Positions 1 through 9,572 of a stretch of DNA of 64,000 bases are shown here, piece by piece. The notes below the pieces were generated by a model. The model ran no database searches and was not told the DNA's origin. It saw only the letters and a list, made by a program, of their open reading frames with translations. Each line of letters starts with the position of its first letter. The stretch's first letter is position 1. The DNA is from Sphingomonas trueperi (GTDB taxonomy: Bacteria > Pseudomonadota > Alphaproteobacteria > Sphingomonadales > Sphingomonadaceae), in the NCBI RefSeq assembly GCF_011927635.1, contig NZ_JAATJB010000004.1, positions 124,001-188,000 of the forward strand, in the 5' to 3' direction. The position numbers and the translations under genes are program-made.

Positions 1-398
1 CCAGCGCGCTCGACGAAGTCGCCGAAATGATGCGGACGGCTGCGGGCGATGTCGACGCCAAGCTCGGCTCGCAGTACGGCCAGTACGCCCGCACTGCGGC
101 GGACGGCATCGCGGGCTTCGCGGACTCGCTGCGCGGCAAGGACGTCAACGAGCTGCTCGACGAGGCGACCGAGTTCGTCAAGAAGAGCCCGGCGATCGCG
201 GTGGGCACCGCAGCGGCGCTCGGCTTCGTGCTGGCGCGCGTGATCAAGTCGGGCATCGAGGCCTCGGGCACGACCCCGACGGACACCGATACCACGGCCG
301 CCCCGACGGGCAACACGCCGTCGACCGAGGATCTCAAGGTCGAGCCTGCCGGCTTTGGCAGCGGTCCGTCGGCATCGCCCGGCACCACCCAGAGCTAA
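1..398 (+). CDS. DUF883/YqjD-like membrane-anchored protein, 5' end cut by window edge
   Basis: The reading frame is open from the first bases of the window (first full codon at 3), so the true start lies upstream; an internal ATG pair sits at 27-32. The visible part has a polar, probably helical N-terminal stretch, one hydrophobic segment (SPAIAVGTAAALGFVLARVI) and a Thr/Pro/Ser-rich tail of about 45 residues. Helix followed by a single C-terminal-side membrane segment is the plan of DUF883 (ElaB/YqjD) proteins, which in enterobacteria associate with ribosomes and the inner membrane in stationary phase; that role is only inferred here. It is followed by YqjE- and YqjK-like genes, supporting the call. 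Confidence 0.7.
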   Translation, partial: SALDEVAEMMRTAAGDVDAKLGSQYGQYARTAADGIAGFADSLRGKDVNELLDEATEFVKKSPAIAVGTAAALGFVLARVIKSGIEASGTTPTDTDTTAAPTGNTPSTEDLKVEPAGFGSGPSASPGTTQS

Positions 399-416
399 GG
401 ACGGGCAGCACAGGGC

Positions 417-758
417 ATGGACGCCCCCCGAATGGAAGACGCCGGCATCGGTGAGCTGATCGGCCAGCTCACCGAAGACGCCAAGGATTATGCCCGCGCC
501 GAGGTCGACTATGTCAAGGCGGTCGCCCAAGCCAAGGTGGCCGAGGTCAAGGGCGCGGCAATCGCCGCCGTCCTCGCCCTCGCGCTCGCCCTGGCGGCGG
601 CGATCGGGCTGATCGTCGGCGCGATCCTGACGCTGGCGACCTTGGTCGGACCCGGCTGGGCGACGTTGATCGTCGTCGGCATCAGCCTCGTGATTGCGGC
701 CCTGCTCGGCTGGGCGGCGGCGCGCGGCATCCGCAAGGCGTTGGGAGCGCAGGCATGA
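417..758 (+). CDS. phage-holin-family / YqjE-like two-span membrane protein
   Basis: A 113-residue protein with an acidic N-terminal helix and two long hydrophobic segments at about residues 47-74 and 79-101, ending in a short basic tail. This matches the small YqjE/holin-superfamily membrane proteins found beside YqjD in many proteobacteria; the holin name reflects topology and no prophage genes are nearby. The stop overlaps the next start (ATGA at 755-758), so translation is probably coupled. An in-frame ATG at 432 is a possible alternative start. Function is unknown; membrane stress adaptation is inference from the gene set. Confidence 0.72.
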   Translation: MDAPRMEDAGIGELIGQLTEDAKDYARAEVDYVKAVAQAKVAEVKGAAIAAVLALALALAAAIGLIVGAILTLATLVGPGWATLIVVGISLVIAALLGWAAARGIRKALGAQA

Positions 759-1087
759 CTTTACCCCGCGATCCCGATGCCGCCCGGGCGCGTGCCCGCG
801 CGGCGCGCGACAAGCTGATGACGACGGTCGGCACGATCCAGGAACGGCTCAAGCCGCGCAACATCGCGCAGGAAGCGATGGAGAACGCCAGGCAGAGCGT
901 GACGACCATCGCGCGCGAAGGCACCGAGGCGGTCCGCGAACGGCCGTGGCTCGCCGCGGCGGTGACGAGCGGCATCGGCCTGGTGCTGGCGCGCGGCTGG
1001 ATCGTCGACATTTTCCGCAAGGGCAAACACGAAACCGACGGGCCCACAAAGGGTTCGGAACCCAAAGACAGCAATACAGAAGGATGA
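755..1087 (+). CDS. DUF3618-family protein (YqjK-like)
   Basis: A 110-residue protein starting at the ATGA overlap with the preceding gene. It has an Arg/Ala-rich N-terminus (residues about 8-25), a central amphipathic region, a short hydrophobic patch (PWLAAAVTSGIGLVLARGW, about 68-86) and a polar, charged tail. The pattern 'RPWLAAAVTSGIGLVLARG' is shared with DUF883/DUF3618 membrane-stress proteins. It is third in a run of four tightly packed small membrane-protein genes, so it probably acts with its neighbours at the inner membrane. No catalytic residues are evident. Confidence 0.68.
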   Translation: MTLPRDPDAARARARAARDKLMTTVGTIQERLKPRNIAQEAMENARQSVTTIAREGTEAVRERPWLAAAVTSGIGLVLARGWIVDIFRKGKHETDGPTKGSEPKDSNTEG

Positions 1088-1091
1088 CGCC

Positions 1092-1397
1092 ATGAGCACC
1101 GAAATCGAAACCGGATCACGCCTCACCGAAAACCCCGCGCTGCTGCTCGCCGGCGGCGTCGCGGTGGGCGTGGTGATCGGCATGCTGCTGCCGCGCTTCG
1201 AGCGCGAGAGGGCGGCCCTCGAGCCGCTGGGCCGCAAGCTTGCCGACGGCGCCGCCGCCGCGGTCCAGGCCGCCAAGGACAGCGGCCGCGAGCAGATCGA
1301 GTCGCTGATCCCGAACAGCGACGCCACCAAGGAACGCGTCTCGGCGCTGTTCGGCACGGTCATCGACGCCGCCAAGGACGCGACCGCCAAGCGCTAA
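1092..1397 (+). CDS. small membrane-associated protein, end of YqjD/E/K-like cassette
   Basis: A 101-residue protein with an N-terminal hydrophobic segment (residues about 15-34, rich in Gly and Val) followed by a long Ala-rich amphipathic helix with many Lys/Arg/Glu residues. It begins 4 nt after the upstream stop, with a purine-rich AGAAGGA just before the start, so it belongs to the same transcript. I recognise only resemblance to YtxH/DUF883-type anchored helices, not a specific function. The run ends here, followed by a perfect inverted repeat. Confidence 0.62.
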   Translation: MSTEIETGSRLTENPALLLAGGVAVGVVIGMLLPRFERERAALEPLGRKLADGAAAAVQAAKDSGREQIESLIPNSDATKERVSALFGTVIDAAKDATAKR

Positions 1398-1421
1398 GCC
1401 GCCTATAAGGGGGTTGAGTGC

Positions 1422-1453
1422 AATGCTGCAGTGCCGGTAAGGGCTGCAGCATT
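1422..1453. terminator. perfect 10-bp inverted repeat, possible terminator
   Basis: AATGCTGCAG (1422-1431) is exactly complementary to CTGCAGCATT (1444-1453) with a 12-nt loop. It lies 25 bases after the last gene of the small membrane-protein cassette and ends 22 bases before the DUF4170 start. There is no T-tract, so it could equally be an mRNA stabiliser or a protein-binding site. Confidence 0.4.
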
Positions 1454-1475
1454 CCCCCACCCCCCAGGAGGCGCA

Positions 1476-1703
1476 ATGAGCAAGCTTCACCTGGTCTTCG
1501 GCGGCCGCGTTGCCGACCCGACGACCCTCGATTTCATCGATCCCTCGAAGCTCGACGTGGTCGGTATCTTCCCCGATTATGCGAGCGCCGAAAAGGCGTG
1601 GCGCGCCGCGGCGCAGCGCACTGTCGATGATGCCGAGATGCGCTATGTGGTGGTGCACCTCCACCGCCTGCTCGATCCGGATGTCGAGGCCGGCAAGGCC
1701 TGA
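1476..1703 (+). CDS. DUF4170 domain protein
   Basis: A 75-residue soluble protein beginning at ATG 1476, chosen because AGGAGG lies 5 nt upstream (1466-1471); the same frame is open further upstream but without a good ribosome site. Features such as HLVFGGR near the N-terminus, DPSKLDVVGIFPDY and a C-terminal YVVVHLHRLLDP match the small DUF4170 family, which is widespread in alphaproteobacteria and has no established function. It stands alone between an inverted repeat and a palindromic element, so it is probably monocistronic. Confidence 0.8.
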   Translation: MSKLHLVFGGRVADPTTLDFIDPSKLDVVGIFPDYASAEKAWRAAAQRTVDDAEMRYVVVHLHRLLDPDVEAGKA

Positions 1704-1759
1704 ACAGGGCCGCGACGCGCACTCTCGCAGGAGTTCGCGCTCGCCAACAGCACAATCCT

Positions 1760-1855
1760 CGTCATCCCCGCGAAGGCGGGGATCCATTGGCGCCGGTGTT
1801 TCGGCTCCTGCTGCAACGCACAGGCGAATGGATCCCCGCCTTCGCGGGGATGACG
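1760..1855. repeat. palindromic element copy A (29-bp perfect inverted arms)
   Basis: CGTCATCCCCGCGAAGGCGG... (1760-1788) is perfectly inverted at 1827-1855 around a 38-base core. Each arm also contains its own hairpin (CCCCGC-GAAG-GCGGGG). The core contains TTTCGGCTCCTGCTGCA, which recurs inverted in copy D. It sits between two converging genes, where it could act as a bidirectional terminator. Four relatives occur in this window. Confidence 0.9.
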
Positions 1856-1885
1856 GTGGTTTTTGCTGATATTTAAGTCTACCCT

Positions 1886-2266
1886 TTACCGCAGCGGTGC
1901 CAGGTCCGGCTCCACGAAGCCGCGCCGCGCCGGCACCGAGAACAGCCGCTCCCGGCTGTAGAACCGCAGCGGCCAGTCGCGTCTCCCCATTGGTGATGCC
2001 AGCAGCCCGTTCACCCGTGCCAGTAGATCGGCTTCGGGCACCTCGGCCAGATACAGCCGGACCCCGGCGACATAGGCGCGCGTGATCGTCTCGTGATAGC
2101 CGCCATGATCGTCGTTGATGCCCCCGACACTTTCGTTGAAGCGCCGGATGATCCCGCCGATCTCGGTATCCACATCGACATCTGGCCGCGCGCTCAGCAG
2201 ATAGCAGCACGCCGCGAGATGCGCCTCATGCGTCCAATCGTCGCGCGGGAGCGTGCAGGCAAGCAA
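1886..2266 (-). CDS. conserved hypothetical protein downstream of pckA
   Basis: A 126-residue protein if read from TTG at 2266. Noticeable motifs are WTHEAHL (residues about 11-17) and GYHETITRAYV (about 56-66), whose clustered histidines suggest a metal site or a conserved fold, but I cannot name a function. The frame stays open upstream of the TTG with protein-like sequence, and a CTG at 2338 overlaps the pckA TGA as CTGA with AAAGG 7 nt before it; the real protein may therefore be about 150 residues and coupled to pckA. The stop is at 1886. The gene converges on palindromic copy A. Confidence 0.6.
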   Translation of the reverse strand: MLACTLPRDDWTHEAHLAACCYLLSARPDVDVDTEIGGIIRRFNESVGGINDDHGGYHETITRAYVAGVRLYLAEVPEADLLARVNGLLASPMGRRDWPLRFYSRERLFSVPARRGFVEPDLAPLR

Positions 2267-2334
2267 CCCCTCCCCGATTCGGACGATCGCTGCGGCGCTG
2301 GGGAAGCACCGCGGCGGAAGGTTGGCGGCATCGC

Positions 2335-3936
<1,602 letters not shown>

Positions 3937-4143
3937 GTTCAAACCACCCTCCTCAACCATTGTCGCGCTATTTATATGACAAAGCAGATGATTGTTTTGC
4001 CGCGCAACTTTATTTCGAGTCGCCTCCTGACATGCCCCTGCCGAGGGGGTCAATCTGGGTAAGCGTTGTCGGTCGGTTGAGGCGGAAGAAACTTTGGTCT
4101 AACGGGTGTCGATGCTGATTTTGCGCCAGCCCCGGGTAGCCGG
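3937..4143. promoter_or_regulatory. divergent pckA / chvI intergenic region
   Basis: This 207-base gap carries the upstream regions of both genes. The pckA-proximal half (about 3960-4015) is clearly AT-richer than the surroundings and includes TTTATA at 3971-3976 (TATAAA on the pckA strand), a -10-like sequence without a convincing -35 at standard spacing. No clear ChvI or LacI-type palindrome was recognised. Confidence 0.35.
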
Positions 4144-4854
4144 ATGACCGCCACGATCGCGCTGGTCGATGACGACCGCAACATCCTCACCTCGGTGTCG
4201 ATCGCGCTCCAGACCGAGGGTTTCCTGACCCGCGTCTATTCGGACGGCGAAAGCGCGCTGAAGGCGCTGATCGAGAACCCGCCCGAGCTGGCGGTGCTCG
4301 ACATCAAGATGCCCAAGATGGACGGGCTCGAGCTGCTCCGCCGGCTGCGCGAGAAGAGCCAGATCCCGGTGATCTTCCTCACCAGCAAGGACGACGAGCT
4401 CGACGAGGCACTGGGCCTGGCGATGGGCGCGGACGATTATATCGCCAAGCCCTTCTCGCAGCGCCTGCTGATCGCCCGCATCCGCGCGATCCTGCGCCGT
4501 ACCGAGCCGGCCCAGCCAGTGGCGGAAGGCGCGGCGCCCGCCGAGCCCGCCGAAGCACTGGAGCGCGGCCGCCTCAGCATGGATCCGGCGCGGCACAAGG
4601 TGACCTGGGGCGGCGTCAACGTCACGCTGACCGTCACCGAATTCCTGATCCTGGAGACGCTCGCCCAGCGCCCGGGCATCGTCAAGACGCGCAACCAGCT
4701 GATGGATGCCGCCTATCAGGACGACATCTATGTCGACGACCGCACGATCGACAGCCACATCAAGCGCGTCCGCCGCAAGTTCCGCCAGGTAGACCCGGCG
4801 TTCGACGCGATCGAGACGCTCTATGGCGCGGGCTATCGCTTCTCGGATGAATGA
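4144..4854 (+). CDS. chvI: ChvI-type response regulator
   Basis: A 236-residue OmpR/PhoB-class DNA-binding response regulator. The receiver has acidic residues DDD at 9-11, phospho-acceptor Asp53 ([11 protein letters not shown]), Thr80 and Lys102 (AKPF). A winged helix follows, with [17 protein letters not shown] and the recognition-helix region [14 protein letters not shown], ending GAGYRF. Sequence and neighbours (chvG, PTS genes, pckA) match ChvI, which in rhizobia responds to acid and envelope stress. It overlaps chvG by 8 nt. An Ala/Pro/Glu-rich linker (about 119-138) joins the domains. Confidence 0.93.
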   Translation: MTATIALVDDDRNILTSVSIALQTEGFLTRVYSDGESALKALIENPPELAVLDIKMPKMDGLELLRRLREKSQIPVIFLTSKDDELDEALGLAMGADDYIAKPFSQRLLIARIRAILRRTEPAQPVAEGAAPAEPAEALERGRLSMDPARHKVTWGGVNVTLTVTEFLILETLAQRPGIVKTRNQLMDAAYQDDIYVDDRTIDSHIKRVRRKFRQVDPAFDAIETLYGAGYRFSDE

Positions 4855-6397
4855 TGAGCGCGACCTGGCGCTGCGATGGTCGGGCCGGGTCAGCCTCACG
4901 CCGCGAATCCTGGCGGTCAACATCTTCGCGCTGGCGCTGCTGTGCGGCGGCTTCTTCTATCTCGACAGCTATCGCAGCCGCATCGTCGACAGCCGCGTCG
5001 AGCAGACCAGCCGCGAGGTGCGACTGATCGCCCAGGCGCTGGCCTCCGCCACCGACAAGCGCCGCGACCTGCTGGTGCTGAGCCTCGCCCGCGACATGGG
5101 CACGCGCATCCGCCTCTACGATCCGCAGGGCAAGCTGCTCAGCGACAGCCGCGAGCTGGGCCTGCACAACCTGGTGCTGCGCGATCCGGACAAGGATCCG
5201 GTGGGCCAGACCATCGCGCGGTTCCTCGACGCGGTAATCGACAAGGTTGCCGGTGCCGATCGCGCGCCGCTGTACCGGGAGCGACCGCGCGATGCCGGGC
5301 TCGACTGGCCCGACGTGAAGACGGCGCTGGAAACCCACGCTGCGGCGGCGTCGGTATGGCGCGCCCCCGATCGTACTCCGGTGATCACCGCCGCCGCGCC
5401 GATCACCGGCCTCGGCGTGGTGATGACTGCGTTCAACGCGCGCGACATCACCCAGACGGTGCGGCTGGAGCGCTACCGGCTGGGCGTGGTGCTCGGCATC
5501 GTCTCGCTGGTCTCGGTGCTGCTGTCGCTGTTCCTCGCCCGCACCATCGTCCGCCCGCTGCGTCGGCTGGCGCTGGCGGCGATCCGCGTCCGTCTCGGCC
5601 GTGCGCGCGAAGTGGTGGTCCCCCGCCTGCCCGAACGCCGCGACGAGATCGGCATGCTCGCCCGCGCCCTCTCGGACATGAGCGGGGCGCTGCGCGCCCG
5701 CATCGACGCGACCGAAACCTTCGCCGCCGACGTCACCCACGAGCTGAAGAACCCCCTCGCCTCGCTGCGCTCCGCCGTGGAAGGGTTGTCGAACGTCAAG
5801 GACCCCGCGCTGCGCGACCAGCTGCTCGACATCGTCCGCGACGACGTCCACCGGCTCGACCGGCTGATCACCGACATCTCCGAAGCCTCGCGGATCGACG
5901 CCCAGCTCAGCCGCACCACCTTCGAGCCGTTCGACCTGGGCGACCTCATCGCCGCGCTGATCGGCCAGCGCGAGACCCGCGGCGTGCCCGAGGACATCCG
6001 GATCCGCTTCGATCGCCCCTATGGCGTCTCGATGGAGGTGATGGGTGATCCGACGCGGCTCGAGCGGGTATTCGAAAACCTGATCGAGAACGCCTTGTCC
6101 TTCTCGCCGCCCGGCGGCCTGATCGCCATCTCCGCGCAGGAGGAAGACGACACGCTCGCCGTCTGGGTCGAGGACGAAGGCCCCGGTGTGCCCGAAGAAG
6201 CCCGCGAGGCGATCTTCCGCCGCTTCCATTCGGTCCGCCCCTCCAGCGAGGCGTTCGGCCAGCATTCGGGGCTCGGGCTTGCCATTGCCCGCACCATCGT
6301 CGAAGGCCATCAGGGGAGCATCATTGTGGAATCGCGGGAGGATCGATCGCAGGGCGCACGCTTCGTCGTTCGGCTGCCGCTGGCGGCCCGCGCATGA
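4847..6397 (+). CDS. chvG: ChvG-type sensor histidine kinase
   Basis: A 516-residue inner-membrane kinase that should phosphorylate ChvI. From N to C: transmembrane helix about 21-38, a periplasmic sensor domain of about 170 residues, second helix about 212-230, HAMP linker, phospho-acceptor His298 in [14 protein letters not shown], then the ATP-binding domain with [11 protein letters not shown] (N box), [10 protein letters not shown] (G1) and [10 protein letters not shown] (G2). The ATG at 4847 is used because it gives a short overlap with chvI; an in-frame upstream ATG at 4823 lies deeper inside chvI. The stop overlaps the rapZ start as ATGA. Confidence 0.93.
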   Translation: MNDERDLALRWSGRVSLTPRILAVNIFALALLCGGFFYLDSYRSRIVDSRVEQTSREVRLIAQALASATDKRRDLLVLSLARDMGTRIRLYDPQGKLLSDSRELGLHNLVLRDPDKDPVGQTIARFLDAVIDKVAGADRAPLYRERPRDAGLDWPDVKTALETHAAAASVWRAPDRTPVITAAAPITGLGVVMTAFNARDITQTVRLERYRLGVVLGIVSLVSVLLSLFLARTIVRPLRRLALAAIRVRLGRAREVVVPRLPERRDEIGMLARALSDMSGALRARIDATETFAADVTHELKNPLASLRSAVEGLSNVKDPALRDQLLDIVRDDVHRLDRLITDISEASRIDAQLSRTTFEPFDLGDLIAALIGQRETRGVPEDIRIRFDRPYGVSMEVMGDPTRLERVFENLIENALSFSPPGGLIAISAQEEDDTLAVWVEDEGPGVPEEAREAIFRRFHSVRPSSEAFGQHSGLGLAIARTIVEGHQGSIIVESREDRSQGARFVVRLPLAARA

Positions 6398-7368
6398 ACA
6401 GGCCCGTCGATCCGACCGCGCGAAGCGAGAACAACATGCAACGGCGTCGCCCCAAACATATCCTGCTCGTCACCGGCATGTCGGGTGCCGGCAAGTCGAC
6501 CGTGCTGCGCACGCTCGAGGATCTCGGCTGGGAGGTGGTCGACAACCTCCCCCTCCTCCTCCTCAACCGGCTGCTCGATACCGCGCCCGGCGCGGACGGC
6601 GGCGACGACGAGCGCCCGCTGGCGCTCGGCATCGGCACCCAGACGCGCGGCTTCGATGCCGAGAGCATCGTCCAGCGCATCAAGAAGCTGCGCGAGGACC
6701 AGGGCCTCGACGTCGGCACCCTCTTCCTCGAATGCACCGGCGCCGAGCTGATCCGCCGCTTCTCCGAGACCCGCCGCCGCCACCCGCTCGCGCAGGACCG
6801 CCCCGCCGAGGACGGCATCGCCCGCGAGCGCGAGCTGCTCGGCCCCCTGCGCCGCTGGGCCAATCGGCTGCTCGACACCACCGACATGAAGGCGAACCAG
6901 CTGTCGCAGGCGATCCGCCAGATCTTCTCGGCGGACGGCGGCAAGACCACCTTCAGCGTCACGTCCTTCGGCTTCTCGCGCGGCCTCCCCCGCGACGCCG
7001 ACCTCGTCCTCGACATGCGCTTCCTGCGCAATCCGCACTGGGATGCCCAGCTTCGTCCCGGCACGGGACTCGACGCCGACGTCTCCGCCTATGTCGCCGC
7101 CGACCCCGCCTATGATGCGGCCATGGCGCAGATCGAGTCGCTGCTGCTACTGCTGCTCCCCCGCTACCAGGCGGAGGGGAAGGCCTATGTGACGATCGCG
7201 TTCGGCTGCACCGGCGGACGGCATCGCTCGGTCCATGTCGCCGAGCGGATGGCCGCCCGGTTGCGCGCCGAAGGATTTTCGCCCACGGTGACACACAGAG
7301 ATTTGCAGACCGCGCCACAGGACTCCCTGGAGGGGGCGCCGGTGTCCATGGCTAGGGGCGGAGAATAG
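6394..7368 (+). CDS. rapZ: RapZ-family RNase adapter / nucleotide-binding protein
   Basis: A 324-residue protein with a Walker A loop GMSGAGKST (residues 28-36), the family stretch WEVVDNLP, and the C-terminal block FGCTGGRHRSVHVAERMA typical of RapZ/YvcJ. In E. coli RapZ binds GlmZ/GlmY RNAs and guides RNase E to control glucosamine-6-phosphate synthesis; here only binding of nucleotide and a PTS link can be inferred. The start overlaps the chvG stop; an internal ATG at 6436 would give a more typical length of about 310. It lies directly after chvG with no room for the HPr kinase gene often present there. Confidence 0.92.
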   Translation: MNRPVDPTARSENNMQRRRPKHILLVTGMSGAGKSTVLRTLEDLGWEVVDNLPLLLLNRLLDTAPGADGGDDERPLALGIGTQTRGFDAESIVQRIKKLREDQGLDVGTLFLECTGAELIRRFSETRRRHPLAQDRPAEDGIARERELLGPLRRWANRLLDTTDMKANQLSQAIRQIFSADGGKTTFSVTSFGFSRGLPRDADLVLDMRFLRNPHWDAQLRPGTGLDADVSAYVAADPAYDAAMAQIESLLLLLLPRYQAEGKAYVTIAFGCTGGRHRSVHVAERMAARLRAEGFSPTVTHRDLQTAPQDSLEGAPVSMARGGE

Positions 7369-7369
7369 A

Positions 7370-7774
7370 ATGATCGGGTTGGTGCTCGTGACGCACGGAC
7401 GACTCGCCGAGGAGTTCGTCGTCGCGATGGAACATGTGGTGGGGAAGCAGGAGCAGGTCGCCGCGATCTGCATCGGCCCCGAGGACGACATGGAGGGCCG
7501 CCGGGCCGACATCGCCGCCGCCATCGGCGCGGTCGATTCGGGCGAAGGCGTGATCGTGCTGAGCGACCTGTTCGGCGGCACCCCCTCCAACCTCGCCATC
7601 TCGCTGATGAAGGCGGGCAAGGTCGAGGTGATCGCCGGCATCAGCCTGCCGATGCTGATCCGCCTCGGCAGCGCCCGCAAGACCATGTCCGTCACCGACG
7701 CGGTGCTCGCCGCGCGCGACGCCGGCCGCAAATATGTGACGGTCGCGTCGGAAATGCTGGGGCCGCCGCAATGA
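7370..7774 (+). CDS. PTS EIIA component, mannose/fructose-family domain
   Basis: A 134-residue single-domain EIIA of the mannose type. His9 in VTHG is the expected phosphorylation site, and SDLFGGTPSN is the conserved loop around residues 64-73. No sugar-specific EIIB/C/D permease genes are nearby, so this is probably a regulatory EIIA that receives phosphate from HPr rather than a sugar importer, as described for alphaproteobacterial PTS-Ntr-like systems. It starts 1 nt after rapZ and overlaps HPr as ATGA, so the genes form one operon. Confidence 0.92.
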   Translation: MIGLVLVTHGRLAEEFVVAMEHVVGKQEQVAAICIGPEDDMEGRRADIAAAIGAVDSGEGVIVLSDLFGGTPSNLAISLMKAGKVEVIAGISLPMLIRLGSARKTMSVTDAVLAARDAGRKYVTVASEMLGPPQ

Positions 7775-8043
7775 GCCGGGTGTCGCGCGAGGTGCTCATC
7801 GAGAACCGCCGCGGCCTCCACGCCCGCGCCAGCATGGCCTTCGTCACCCTCGCCAGCACCCAGCCCTGCGAGCTGACCGTCGAGAAGGACGGCAACAGCG
7901 CCGCGGGCACCTCGATCCTCGACCTGATGATGCTCGGCGCCGCCAAGGGCGACACGATCACGATCTGGGCCGAAGGCGACGGCGCCGAAGGCGCGGTGCA
8001 GGCGCTGGTCGCGCTGGTCGAGGCGCGGTTCAACGAGGAATAG
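7771..8043 (+). CDS. HPr phosphocarrier protein
   Basis: A 90-residue HPr. His17 in RRGLHARA corresponds to the canonical His15 that carries phosphate between Enzyme I and EIIA. Ser48 in GTSILDLMMLGAAKG aligns with the regulatory Ser46 target of HPr kinase, so the site is retained although no hprK is found in this operon. Enzyme I is not in the window. It is the last gene of the chvI-chvG-rapZ-EIIA-HPr run and is followed by palindromic copy B. Confidence 0.94.
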   Translation: MSRVSREVLIENRRGLHARASMAFVTLASTQPCELTVEKDGNSAAGTSILDLMMLGAAKGDTITIWAEGDGAEGAVQALVALVEARFNEE

Positions 8044-8082
8044 CAGCCGCTGGTCTGGCTATCTCGACCAGACGCAAAACCA

Positions 8083-8181
8083 CCGTCATCCCCGCGAAGG
8101 CGGGGATCCATTGGCGCTGACGCCGCGGTTCCTTTCCCGAACGCACAGGCGAATGGATCCCCGCCTTCGCGGGGATGACGG
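8083..8181. repeat. palindromic element copy B (30-bp perfect inverted arms)
   Basis: CCGTCATCCCCGCGAAGGCG... starting at 8083 (arm 8083-8112) is perfectly inverted at 8152-8181. Arms are identical to copy A plus one extra pair, and the right core boundary ACGCACAGGCGAATGG is shared with copy A. It lies between HPr and the next co-directional gene, so it could separate the two transcription units. Confidence 0.9.
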
Positions 8182-8266
8182 CGTATCTTCAATTACGACT
8201 AGCCCCTGCCCAGCGCGCGCCGCACCCCAACTAGCCCCCGCCCCCATCCCGCCCTATAGCGCCGGG

Positions 8267-9070
8267 ATGCCACGCGAAATCACTGCCTATTCCAACCCCC
8301 TCATCAAGCGCATCCGCAACCTGCGCGACAAGCGCCACCGCCGCGAAGAGGGGCTGTTCCTCGCCGAGGGCCTGCGCATCCTGACCGAGGCGCGCGAGGC
8401 CGGCCGCATCCCCGAATACCTGTTCTACACCGCCGAGACCGCCCGCCACCCGCTGGTCACGGCCCTCGTCACCGCCACCGAGGCCCGGGGCGGCGAGGCG
8501 ATCGAGACCAATGCCGACATCCTGTCGAAGCTCTCCGGCAAGGACAATCCGGGCGCGGTCGTCGGCGTCTACCCCGAGTTCGCGCTCGACCTCGCCGAGA
8601 TCGACCGCAGAACCGCGCCGATCTGGCTGGTCGCCGAGCGCTTACGCGATCCCGGCAATCTCGGCACCATCCTGCGCACCGGCGACGCGGTGGGCGCCGG
8701 CGGGCTGATCCTGATCGACGACTGCGTCGACCCCTTCTCGGTCGAGGCGGTGCGCGCCAGCATGGGCGCGCTGTTCACCGTGCCCGTCGCCCGCGCCCGC
8801 TGGGAGGAATTCGAGCCCTGGCTGCGCGCCGGCCCCGGCCAGCTCGTCGGCCTCAGCCTCGATACCACCCACGACTATCAGGCCCCGCGCTACGCCGCGC
8901 CGACCTTCCTGCTCACCGGCAACGAGGCGCAGGGCATGCCGCCGCATATGGAAGCCGCCTGCGATCTTCTGGTAAAGATCCCCATGCTCGGCAAGGCAGA
9001 CAGCCTCAATGCGGCAGTGGCAACGGCGGTGATGGCCTATGAAGTACGCAACCAGTTCCGGAATGCTTGA
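8267..9070 (+). CDS. TrmH/SpoU-family RNA 2'-O-methyltransferase
   Basis: A 267-residue SPOUT methyltransferase that uses S-adenosylmethionine to methylate a ribose in rRNA or tRNA. An N-terminal substrate-binding domain (ITAYSNPLIKRIRNL, EGLFLAEGLR) precedes the knot: motif 1 RLRDPGNLGTILRTGDA, motif 2 LLTGNEAQGM and motif 3 IPMLGKADSLNAAVATAV. The N-terminal L30e-like part resembles RlmB or TsnR-type enzymes; the exact target cannot be read from sequence. The ATG at 8267 fits the family N-terminus; the frame is open upstream into the palindromic element but that sequence is not protein-like. Confidence 0.9.
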   Translation: MPREITAYSNPLIKRIRNLRDKRHRREEGLFLAEGLRILTEAREAGRIPEYLFYTAETARHPLVTALVTATEARGGEAIETNADILSKLSGKDNPGAVVGVYPEFALDLAEIDRRTAPIWLVAERLRDPGNLGTILRTGDAVGAGGLILIDDCVDPFSVEAVRASMGALFTVPVARARWEEFEPWLRAGPGQLVGLSLDTTHDYQAPRYAAPTFLLTGNEAQGMPPHMEAACDLLVKIPMLGKADSLNAAVATAVMAYEVRNQFRNA

Positions 9071-9545
9071 GCGGGCGCGCCGCGCCGCCGCGCCCCTCAC
9101 GCTGGCGTGCGGCCTCGGCGCCGCGCTCCCCGCCGCCGCACAGCTTGCCGAGCCCACCCCGCCCCGCGAGCAGCCCCGCGCCGAGGCCCCTCCGCTCTCT
9201 CCCGAGGAACAGCTCCTCCTGGGCGACTGGCGCATCACCGGCGTCGACGGGCACGCGACCGTGCCCGGCAGCCGCGCCCGGCTGAAGCTGGAGGGCCTGC
9301 GGATCAGCGGCTATACCGGCTGCAACGCGCTGGGCGGCAACTACCGGGTGGAGCGCGGCTACCTCACCACCGGCGGCGTGATCACCACCCGCCGCGCCTG
9401 CTCGGCGGCGCTGATGCGGCAGGAAAAGGCGCTCCTCGCCCTGCTCGACCAGCGCCTGGCGGTCCGCCAGAGCCATCGCGGCCGGCTGCTGCTGACCGGG
9501 CGCGATGGGAAGACGCTGGTGCTGGTGCGGGCGGGAGCCTCCTAA
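9063..9545 (+). CDS. secreted META-domain (HslJ-like) protein
   Basis: A 160-residue protein with a probable signal peptide (MLERARRAAAPLTLACGLGA..., cleavage near AAA-Q about residue 27). A proline-rich linker is followed by a META domain: GDWRITGVDG, the hallmark SGYTGCNALGGNY, and CSAALMRQEKALLALL. HslJ in E. coli is a heat-inducible outer-membrane-associated protein; the biochemical role of the domain is unknown. The start overlaps the upstream stop by 8 nt; an ATG at 9039 gives an N-terminus less like a signal peptide. Immediately downstream the base composition changes sharply. Confidence 0.8.
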   Translation: MLERARRAAAPLTLACGLGAALPAAAQLAEPTPPREQPRAEAPPLSPEEQLLLGDWRITGVDGHATVPGSRARLKLEGLRISGYTGCNALGGNYRVERGYLTTGGVITTRRACSAALMRQEKALLALLDQRLAVRQSHRGRLLLTGRDGKTLVLVRAGAS

Positions 9546-9572
9546 GCCGATCTCGAATCACAGTTCTAAATT

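Noticed and set aside
417..758. Prophage holin
   Set aside because: Only the fold type resembles holins; neighbours are stress membrane proteins and there is no lysis or structural phage gene.
8050..8073. Hairpin just after HPr as terminator
   Set aside because: Only 6-bp alternative stems with long loops; the adjacent palindromic element is a much stronger structure.
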